A stretch of DNA of 64,000 nucleotides from assembly GCF_014695375.1 (NCBI RefSeq), contig NZ_JACJOG010000038.1:186001-250000 (forward strand). The letters are read 5' to 3'. Each line of letters starts with the position of its first letter. Position 1 is the first letter of the stretch. The notes beneath the pieces are model-generated. The model did not search any database. It was not told the DNA's origin and was given only the letters and a program-made list of their open reading frames with translations. The translations under genes were made by a program, and so were the position numbers. The stretch is from Coleofasciculus sp. FACHB-T130 (GTDB lineage: Bacteria > Cyanobacteriota > Cyanobacteriia > Cyanobacteriales > FACHB-T130). Of this stretch, positions 58,030 through 64,000 are shown in pieces.

Positions 58030-58530
58030 TTAATTTTTAAAGGAAGAATACAAAGTGATTCGCTCCAAGACGTAGCCTTCCAATTTAGAGGCTCGATGGG
58101 CTGCCGTATGTTGTGCCAAAGCGCGAGTCCAAGCGCGATCGCCGATTGCAATTCTCTCAGCTTCCGGAGTTTCTTGAAGATCCTGTAAAGTATCGGCAGG
58201 CGACTCGGCAATCAGAATTTCTTTACCCATTTCAAAAATTGTTTCCAACCCCTACCAATAATCACTAATCATTGGAGTTCCACATGCAGATGCTTCAAAT
58301 AAACGCACGCTGGGAGAATAACCCGATTGAACCATATCAGTCCGTGTAATATTAAGAGTGAACAGTTGGAAAGGGTAAAACTAGCGGTGTCGAGCAGGTG
58401 GCAAATGCTCGATTTGCTCAACATTTTTGGGCAAGTTAATATTATTCGGATACTGTGGCCCTGCCACCACAAAGCGACCTTCTTGCTACTGATGAGCTGG
58501 AAGCAACAGATTGTCCAGGCTAGGCTGTCA
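58030..58530 (-). pseudogene. Decayed CgeB-family glycosyltransferase remnant
   Basis: The minus strand can be read in one frame as the C-terminal part of a CgeB-type glycosyltransferase: LDNLLLPAHQ, GRFVVAGPQYPNNINLPKNV, EQIEHLPPA, LFTLNITRTDMVQSGYSPSV, RLFEASACGTPMISDYW, then GLETIFEMGKEILIAESPAD to the natural end at 58030. The frame is broken by stops at 58252-58254 (TAG, between W and GLE) and 58381-58383 (TAG), with two more stop codons further upstream (TGA where family members have Arg, and TAG). The N-terminal half is missing and the upstream junction is near 58530. It is clearly non-functional. Confidence 0.82.
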
Positions 58531-58624
58531 GTCGCCCCGTGTAAGTTTCCCTATCGTCAAGATGCCAAAATTGAGGAAACTGTTCCTGATATCGCAATCC
58601 TAAATGATTTGTGAAGGCGAGCTC

Positions 58625-58647
58625 CCCGACTTCTTACGGAAGTCGGG
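58625..58647. repeat. Hairpin repeat next to the pseudogene
   Basis: CCCGACTTC and GAAGTCGGG form a 9-bp stem with a 5-base loop. It resembles the small hairpins that recur in cyanobacterial spacers and near ends of IS200/IS605-type elements. No transposase is present. Confidence 0.65.
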
Positions 58648-58759
58648 ATCTGAACCCCTGGAATCTCACAAGAAGTGCTATAGAACCTTACAAATTGATG
58701 AAATTTGGGTTTTAGGAAGGAATGATGTCAGTAGTTAAAGGAAGTTTTAATAAAAATTT

Positions 58760-59914
58760 TCAAAGCATTTGAAAGATTTCTTTGGCAGCGCGATCGCAAA
58801 CTCCCACTTCTCCCAAGGAGGAGCGCATTTCTTGATAATCTGCAACAGTTTGCTGGCGACGTTCGGGATTGAGTAAGAGTTCTAAAGCTTCTTGGACAAT
58901 GTTTTCTGGCGTAGCTTGATCTTGCAGCAATTCTGGCACAATCGACCGCATCATTACCAAGTTGGCTGGCGACATGAAGGGAATCGAGAATTTTAGAATA
59001 TTACGGGCAATCCAATAGGTAAAGCGACTAACGCGGTAGAGAACCACCTGCGGCACGTTTAAAAGGGCAAGTTCCAGATTTACAGTCCCCGACTTAGCGA
59101 TCGCTAAATCAGCCGCCGCCAGAACTTCCTGGCTTTTACCAGCAACCAGAGTCGCATTTAAACCATAACGCCCAATCGCCGCTTCAATTTGGAGCCGATA
59201 AGCTTCTAGAGACAAAGGAATCCAGAAATGAACTTGAGGCAGTTTGTTTTGGATCGCTTTCGCCGCCTCAAACATCACCGGCATCAGATACTTGAGTTCT
59301 TGAGGACGGGAGGCAGGAAGAAGCGCGATCGCAATTTGTTCTGACTCTATCTCTAAGATTCTTCGCGCCGCTTCTCGGCTGGGAGCCTTTTGCATCCGAT
59401 CCACCAAGGGATGCCCGACCCAGGCAGCCGATGCCCCCCGTTTTTGGAAATATTGCGCTTCCTCTGGGAAAATCGCCAACACTTGGTCGCTAATCTCGAT
59501 GATTCGAGTGGTGTCGCGCTTAAAGGGCGACCAAACCCATACCTGCGGCGTGATGTAGTACGCGACTGGCACCTGCGGCATCTGTCGCTGAAGATAAGTG
59601 CCAACGCCAATATTTGGGCCTAAGTAGTCAATTAGCACCACCAGATCCGGTGGGTTCTCTCGGAGGTACTGTTTGGCTCGACGCTGGACTTGTAAGGTCG
59701 GTAACACATAAGGGAGAGATTCAAAAAGCCCCACCGAACCAATCCCGCTGGTATTGCTCAAGAGAGTCGCACCCGCCGCCGCCATGCGATCGCCCCCCAA
59801 GGCAACAATCTCTAATTCCAAGCCAGTTGCCTGTGCTTGTCGATAAAGTGCCTCAATCAGTAGTGCCCCTTGCAGATCCCCTGAAACTTCGCCTGTGCTG
59901 ATAAATATACGCAT
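58760..59914 (-). CDS. lpxB: Lipid-A-disaccharide synthase
   Basis: 384-aa GT19 glycosyltransferase that joins UDP-2,3-diacylglucosamine and lipid X into lipid A disaccharide. It begins MRIFISTGEVSGDLQGALLI; VVLIDYLGPNIGVG, YYITPQVWVWSPFK, AAWVGHPLVDRM, ALLPASRPQELKYLMPVM, AIAKSGTVNLELAL and VSRFTYWIARNIL follow, the standard motif order. It is last in the lpx cluster, 111 bases after lpxA. It acts at the inner face of the cytoplasmic membrane. Confidence 0.97.
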   Translation of the reverse strand: MRIFISTGEVSGDLQGALLIEALYRQAQATGLELEIVALGGDRMAAAGATLLSNTSGIGSVGLFESLPYVLPTLQVQRRAKQYLRENPPDLVVLIDYLGPNIGVGTYLQRQMPQVPVAYYITPQVWVWSPFKRDTTRIIEISDQVLAIFPEEAQYFQKRGASAAWVGHPLVDRMQKAPSREAARRILEIESEQIAIALLPASRPQELKYLMPVMFEAAKAIQNKLPQVHFWIPLSLEAYRLQIEAAIGRYGLNATLVAGKSQEVLAAADLAIAKSGTVNLELALLNVPQVVLYRVSRFTYWIARNILKFSIPFMSPANLVMMRSIVPELLQDQATPENIVQEALELLLNPERRQQTVADYQEMRSSLGEVGVCDRAAKEIFQML

Positions 59915-60025
59915 TAATTTGGCAATCGGTAATGGGTAATTGGGAATGACCGTTTTGAGTCATCAGTCAAAATAAATTTCTTTAATTCAACACTCAAAAC
60001 TTAAAATTCAAAACTGTTTTCCCAA

Positions 60026-60832
60026 TTACTCTTCATCCTTATTCTTCGCTCTTTTCCCTGGAATCGGACCGCGTCGCCCTGGCGCTTGAGAAAGTTGCAG
60101 GAACCGGCGCAGGTGTTGCAAATATTCGTTATCTGGGAGCAGATCCAGTTGTTCTAGGGATTGATTCAGGGGTAATCCAGAACGATAGAGAATCCGAAAA
60201 GCTTTTTTGAGAATTCCCAACTCAGCGGCAGATAAACCAGCGCGTTTGAGTCCCACTAAGTTGAGACTGCGTACCCGCGATGGATTTCCCTCGACAAGCA
60301 GATAAGGAGGCACATCGCGGTCAATACGACTCATCCCGCCCACCATCGCGCCTCGCCCGATGTGGACAAATTGATGAATCCCTAGGACGCCACCAATCAC
60401 CGCCCGCGAATCAATCTGGACGTGCCCAGCGAGCGACACCGCATTGGAAATAATCACTTTATCTGCGATCGCGCAATTATGAGCAACGTGGACATAAGCC
60501 ATCAACAAATTGCCATTGCCAATTACCGTCGCTTCACCCTCGCCAGTTGCGCGGTTAATTGTGACGTACTCTCGAATTCGATTGCTATCACCAATTTTTA
60601 CCCAGGTTTTAGCCCCATCATACTTGAGGTCTTGGGGTTCTAAGCCAATCGCTGCCCCCGGAAAAATGTGATTTTGTGCACCAATTTCCGTTGGTCCCTC
60701 GATTACAACATGAGCGCCAATCGTGGTTTCAGCACCAATTTTTACTTGTTCTCCAATCACCGCATAAGGCCCAACTTGCACGCTGGGGTGTAGTTGAGCA
60801 TCAGGGTGAATTATCGCGGTGGGATGAATCAT
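60026..60832 (-). CDS. lpxA: UDP-N-acetylglucosamine O-acyltransferase
   Basis: 268-aa left-handed beta-helix acyltransferase, the first step of lipid A synthesis. Hexapeptide repeats fill residues 1-190 (IHPTAIIHPDAQLHPSVQVG, YAVIGEQVKIGAETTIGAHV). The catalytic His lies in LMAYVHVAHNCAIADKVIIS, and VEGNPSRVRSLNLVGLKRAG marks the C-terminal helices. Length is normal. It lies between fabZ and lpxB, preceded by a 252-base spacer. Confidence 0.97.
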   Translation of the reverse strand: MIHPTAIIHPDAQLHPSVQVGPYAVIGEQVKIGAETTIGAHVVIEGPTEIGAQNHIFPGAAIGLEPQDLKYDGAKTWVKIGDSNRIREYVTINRATGEGEATVIGNGNLLMAYVHVAHNCAIADKVIISNAVSLAGHVQIDSRAVIGGVLGIHQFVHIGRGAMVGGMSRIDRDVPPYLLVEGNPSRVRSLNLVGLKRAGLSAAELGILKKAFRILYRSGLPLNQSLEQLDLLPDNEYLQHLRRFLQLSQAPGRRGPIPGKRAKNKDEE

Positions 60833-61084
60833 ATACAGGACTGTTAGCGCTCTTCGGCGCGATCGCGCGGACTGTTAGCGAAGCACGGACTGAGTAAACA
60901 AAAGTGACAAGTCACAAATCAAAACTGAGGAATGAGGAATAAAGTTAGCGTTAGGAGTTATGAGTCAGAATTTAATCATCAGCTTCTTCAACTAATGTGC
61001 CATCAAACTTCTTTTCTCAAACCTGTTTTTTAGCCTGCGAATAGAGTAGGGCTAAGCAAACACTCCTCAGTCCTCATGACTGTT

Positions 61085-61621
61085 TTAGTCAACGATGGAA
61101 AACATCAGTTCGCCTTCTGTAGCCAATTGACCATCGACTTCGGCACGGGCGTGCATCTTTCCAAAACGACGCCGTTTGACACACAGCAGTTCCACGGTCA
61201 TGACTAGCTGATCTCCCGGTACTACGGGGCGACGGAAGCGGACTTTATCAATGCCAGCAAACATAAATAAGCCGCTTTCAATATCTGGGAGTTGGGTCAA
61301 TACGATCCCGCCCACTTGAGCCATTGCTTCCACAATTAATACCCCAGGCATAATCGGACGACCGGGGAAATGCCCTTGAAAATGGGGTTCGTTAAAGGTG
61401 ACATTTTTGATGCCCACAGCCCTTTCTCCGGGCACGTACTCGATAATCCGATCCACCAATGCAAAAGGATACCGATGGGGCAGCAATTTTTGAATGTCTT
61501 CGATCGTCAGGATGGTTTTGGCAGCAGACTGGCTGTTTTGTGCTGTTTCTTCCCCGACATTCTTGGCTTGGGGCGTCGCAGTCTCAGCATCGGGTGTATT
61601 GACTTCAATCAGTGTGGACAT
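61085..61621 (-). CDS. fabZ: 3-hydroxyacyl-[ACP] dehydratase FabZ
   Basis: 178-aa hot-dog-fold dehydratase for fatty acid elongation. Catalytic motifs [18 protein letters not shown] (His) and [12 protein letters not shown] (Glu) are present, along with [17 protein letters not shown]. An N-terminal ~35-residue Thr/Ala-rich extension is longer than in most bacteria, but a single ATG fits. Only 66 bases separate it from lpxC, consistent with one transcript. It balances hydroxyacyl-ACP use between lipid A and phospholipids. Confidence 0.97.
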   Translation of the reverse strand: MSTLIEVNTPDAETATPQAKNVGEETAQNSQSAAKTILTIEDIQKLLPHRYPFALVDRIIEYVPGERAVGIKNVTFNEPHFQGHFPGRPIMPGVLIVEAMAQVGGIVLTQLPDIESGLFMFAGIDKVRFRRPVVPGDQLVMTVELLCVKRRRFGKMHARAEVDGQLATEGELMFSIVD

Positions 61622-61687
61622 GGGCTGTATGACAGGGATTAGAGGCTAGGGGCTAGAGTTGCGATCGCGCAGCCACTTTACACAGGC

Positions 61688-62536
61688 TCACTCAGGGCGA
61701 CTCGCAACTTTTTGGAGTAACTGCTGGGTGAGTTGGATATGCAGGTGATGGCTGGCTTTGTAGGCGAGGATATGAGCTTGCGGGAAATATCCCAGTAAAC
61801 TTAAATCTCCTACTAAATCTAAAAGTTTATGACGCACTGGCTCATTTGAAAATCTTAAGGGAGGATTAAGCCATTCTTGTGAATCGCAAACCAGGGCATT
61901 TTCTAAACTTCCGCCTTTGATTAAACCTGCGGCTTGTAACTGCTCAATTTGGTGCGCCAGACCAAACGTGCGGGCGGGTGCGATCGCGTCTGCAAAATTT
62001 TCTTGCCTCGGCGTCCAGCTGTGCCACTGATTGCCAATCGCTACTGAGTCGAAGTCAATTCCGTAGGAAAAGCGCAATTCTGGCGCTGGTAGGGCGGCGA
62101 CAAAAGCATCGCCTTGATAGACCCAGACGGGCTTTTCTATCTTAAAAGTTGAATCGGGAATTAATTCATCGTTCTCGACCACGCCCGCTTGCGCGATCGC
62201 TTCCGCCCAAATCAGGGCTGAGCCATCCAGCAGGGGCACTTCCGGGCCATCAATCTCAATTCGAGCGTTATCGACACCGCTGCCTGCTAAAGCGGCTAGC
62301 AGGTGTTCCACAGTCCGGACTCGCGCTTCTCTACTGCTGGCAAGTTCGGTGGAGAGAGTCGTCTGACTGACTGCCTCCACCCGCGCTGGAATCACGGGTG
62401 CCCCAGTCAGGTCAACTCTCACAAAGTAACGTCCCTCTCCAGCCGCCGCGGGTAGCACTCGGACATGGGTAGGGACGCCGCTATGTAGACCGACGCCAGA
62501 TTGTTCAAAAGAGCCTTTTAGCGTGTGTTGTTTCAT
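61688..62536 (-). CDS. lpxC: UDP-3-O-acyl-N-acetylglucosamine deacetylase
   Basis: 282-aa zinc deacetylase, the committed step of lipid A synthesis. Zinc ligands lie in [18 protein letters not shown] (His) and [17 protein letters not shown] (His and Asp); [21 protein letters not shown] and [20 protein letters not shown] are also standard. Cyanobacterial LpxC is often slightly shorter than the ~305-residue E. coli enzyme, as here. It follows bamA by 79 bases of AT-rich repeat. Confidence 0.96.
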   Translation of the reverse strand: MKQHTLKGSFEQSGVGLHSGVPTHVRVLPAAAGEGRYFVRVDLTGAPVIPARVEAVSQTTLSTELASSREARVRTVEHLLAALAGSGVDNARIEIDGPEVPLLDGSALIWAEAIAQAGVVENDELIPDSTFKIEKPVWVYQGDAFVAALPAPELRFSYGIDFDSVAIGNQWHSWTPRQENFADAIAPARTFGLAHQIEQLQAAGLIKGGSLENALVCDSQEWLNPPLRFSNEPVRHKLLDLVGDLSLLGYFPQAHILAYKASHHLHIQLTQQLLQKVASRPE

Positions 62537-62617
62537 AATTAAAAATTAAAAATTAAAAACTAAAAATTGAAGAAATTCTCCTAATTTTTAATTTTTAATT
62601 TTACATTTTTAATTTTT
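62537..62617. repeat. AT-rich AAAATTAAAAATT repeats between bamA and lpxC
   Basis: AAAATTAAAAATTAAAAA at about 62539-62556 and inverted TTTTTAATTTTTAATTTT copies at about 62585-62617 make an AT hairpin in the spacer, right up to the bamA stop. Probably a weak terminator or mRNA 3' structure rather than a coding element. Confidence 0.8.
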
Positions 62618-64000
62618 AGAATCTCTCCCCAATTCCAAAGTGGAGGCGGCTGTCCCCTTCGTTATTAAAACCATAGTCGATGCGAATCGGGCCGAGGGGA
62701 GATTGCACGCGGACCCCAAGACCATAACCAAAGCCGCTTCCGGGCTTACCCCGCACCCCAGCCGGATCTCCGGGTACGGTGCTACCAGTCCCGAAATCGG
62801 TTGCGGCATCGACAAACAAAGCACCGCCCACAATCGAGAAAATCGGGAAGCGATACTCTGCGGTCGCTTGGATAAAGCTGCGACCGCTGCCGACATCTCC
62901 TTCCTCAAAACCCCGCACCGAGTTACTACCGCCTAGAGAGAAAGCTTCATAGGGAGGTAAATCGCCGAGGACGGTTCCGGCTTGAACGTTGAAGGCGAGC
63001 GCTTGTGGCCCTGGGGAGAAGTTCGTATATCTGACAGGAAGATAGTAGCTATAGCTACCGCGCAGACGGTTAAACAGAATCCCTCCCACACCTACGGGGA
63101 GAGACTGTTCAACGCCTAGGCGCAGTAGAGATCCAGAGGTCGGAATTACGGCGCTGTTACGGCGATCGCGCACAACCCCAAATTGCAGGGTCAACAAGTC
63201 GTCTTTCCCTTCCCCACTAAAGCTCAGGTCGTTGCCTAGCTCATCCTTCGGGCTAATGTCGCCGTCGGAATTTCGGATCGAAACCCGTTGATACTGCAAG
63301 CCCAGACTCGCTCTCCATTCCGGATCTGCAAAAACATCTCGGGAAAGCGGACGGGTAAAGGTGACGCCACCCCCCAATCGCAGGACGCGGGGTCTGTCTC
63401 CATCGGGTAATTCCACCTCTGTGTCACCGCCATCAAAAATCAGCGAAATGGATCGGCGTCTGAACCCATTGACGGTGTAGGAAGTCCGGTAAGGATCGCC
63501 AGCAATCCAGGGATCTGTAAAGTTGACATCAAATAGCAGTTCTCGCTGACCGACCTGCAACTCTGCCCCCAGCTTCTGGTTATTGCCCCCCAGATTTTGC
63601 TCTTGATAGCTAATGGTGCCGAATAATCCACTGGCGGAACTAATCCCAGCACCCGCCGCCACTGAGCCGGTGTTCTTCTCAATCACGTCCACGACCACCA
63701 CCACTTTGCGCGGATCTTGCCCCGGTCTGAATGAGAGTCGCACATCTTCAAAGATGCCTAAGCGAAAGACTCGGCGCAGATCCCTTTCCGCTTTCGTCCG
63801 GTTAAAGACTTCTCCAGAATTCAGTTCGATTTCTCGCGTGATGATGAAATCGCGGGTGCGACCCCGGATGGGTTGACCCTCATCATTTGCGGGTTGTCCG
63901 TCTTTGTCGAGAAAGCGGACTTCAATATCCTCAATCAGTCCTTCTGCTACCTCTAGACGTACCGTACCATCCTCAGCAATCTGGGGTGCAGCAACTACTT
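62616..64000 (-). CDS. bamA: Outer membrane protein assembly factor BamA (Omp85), N-terminus beyond window
   Basis: C-terminal 460 or so codons of an Omp85 protein; translation stays open to the window edge, so the N-terminal POTRA part lies outside. The visible portion has the end of the last POTRA domains (RDFIITREIELNSGEVFNRT, RRVFRLGIFEDVRLSF, VVVVDVIEKNTGSV) and the 16-strand barrel with FGLG-rich turns and VRGFEEGDVGSGRSFIQA (the lid/VRGF motif), ending in LHFGIGERF with C-terminal Phe. It inserts barrel proteins into the outer membrane. It precedes lpxC, the standard cyanobacterial order. Confidence 0.95.
   Translation of the reverse strand, partial: VVAAPQIAEDGTVRLEVAEGLIEDIEVRFLDKDGQPANDEGQPIRGRTRDFIITREIELNSGEVFNRTKAERDLRRVFRLGIFEDVRLSFRPGQDPRKVVVVVDVIEKNTGSVAAGAGISSASGLFGTISYQEQNLGGNNQKLGAELQVGQRELLFDVNFTDPWIAGDPYRTSYTVNGFRRRSISLIFDGGDTEVELPDGDRPRVLRLGGGVTFTRPLSRDVFADPEWRASLGLQYQRVSIRNSDGDISPKDELGNDLSFSGEGKDDLLTLQFGVVRDRRNSAVIPTSGSLLRLGVEQSLPVGVGGILFNRLRGSYSYYLPVRYTNFSPGPQALAFNVQAGTVLGDLPPYEAFSLGGSNSVRGFEEGDVGSGRSFIQATAEYRFPIFSIVGGALFVDAATDFGTGSTVPGDPAGVRGKPGSGFGYGLGVRVQSPLGPIRIDYGFNNEGDSRLHFGIGERF

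Noticed and set aside
58327-58614. 95-codon plus-strand open frame
   Set aside because: It is the antisense of the CgeB pseudogene; its translation has no family features while the minus strand clearly does.
58625-58647. Insertion sequence end
   Set aside because: The hairpin resembles those near IS200/IS605 ends, but no transposase, second end or target-site clue is visible.
1-64000. tRNA, rRNA, tmRNA or signal recognition RNA genes
   Set aside because: Spacers were read for cloverleaf and CCA-like ends and for conserved rRNA/tmRNA stretches; none found, although by-eye reading can miss small RNAs.

Overview
The window is a stretch of cyanobacterial chromosome. Three things show this: GCGATCGC (HIP1) octamers are scattered through genes and spacers; there are genes typical of cyanobacteria (geranylgeranyl reductase chlP, an RpaA-type regulator, bilin-type GAF photoreceptors, a PATAN-domain response regulator, and the bamA-lpxC-fabZ-lpxA-lpxB cluster); and there are many short AT-rich or palindromic intergenic repeats. 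The mix of large multi-GAF sensors, TPR-CHAT and caspase-like proteins suggests a filamentous or otherwise large-genome species, but the genus cannot be fixed from sequence alone. I see no rRNA, tRNA, CRISPR array, transposase or prophage.

Layout. 1-4.6 kb: an XRE regulator (probably 5'-truncated), a small HExxH protein and a 1093-aa TPR-CHAT protease-like protein, all on the + strand. 4.8-17.3 kb: a complete phototaxis locus on the - strand in the order pixG (PATAN-REC), pixH (CheY), pixI (CheW), pixJ (MCP with six tandem bilin-type GAF domains) and pixL (CheA-REC), plus a second cheW. 17.6-24.8 kb: a deoxyhypusine synthase-like protein, a macrodomain protein, two sensor kinases, cobO and small hypotheticals. 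25.3-36.6 kb: a group 2 sigma factor, a HerA-like ATPase, a GST, a YeaQ-type membrane protein, fasciclin and outer-membrane-like proteins, gluconokinase, a retropepsin-like gene pair, the NAD(P)HX repair enzyme and a SPOR-like protein. 36.9-47.3 kb: mnmA, sat, a Tat-exported pseudo-caspase, a TPR protein, a PhyH-type dioxygenase, chlP and a YidD-like protein. 47.5-54.2 kb: a CysA-type ATPase, a family 5 solute-binding lipoprotein and its permease, and a large secreted protein. 54.4-57.8 kb: rpaA, convergent with a sensor kinase that carries both a LOV domain and a bilin-type GAF. 58.0-58.5 kb: a decayed CgeB-type glycosyltransferase. 58.8-64 kb: lpxB, lpxA, fabZ, lpxC and the C-terminal part of bamA.

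How it works together. The pix genes form one signalling chain: PixJ senses light, PixI couples it to PixL, and PixL phosphorylates the regulators PixG and PixH, which are expected to act on type IV pili. The LOV/bilin kinase is a second light sensor, placed tail to tail with the regulator best known for circadian output. The lpx/bam block makes lipid A and assembles outer-membrane proteins. The most unusual items are the HExxH + TPR-CHAT pair, the caspase homologue that has lost both catalytic residues, the six-GAF PixJ whose first five GAFs share a DTYF motif, and the LOV-PAS-bilin GAF kinase.
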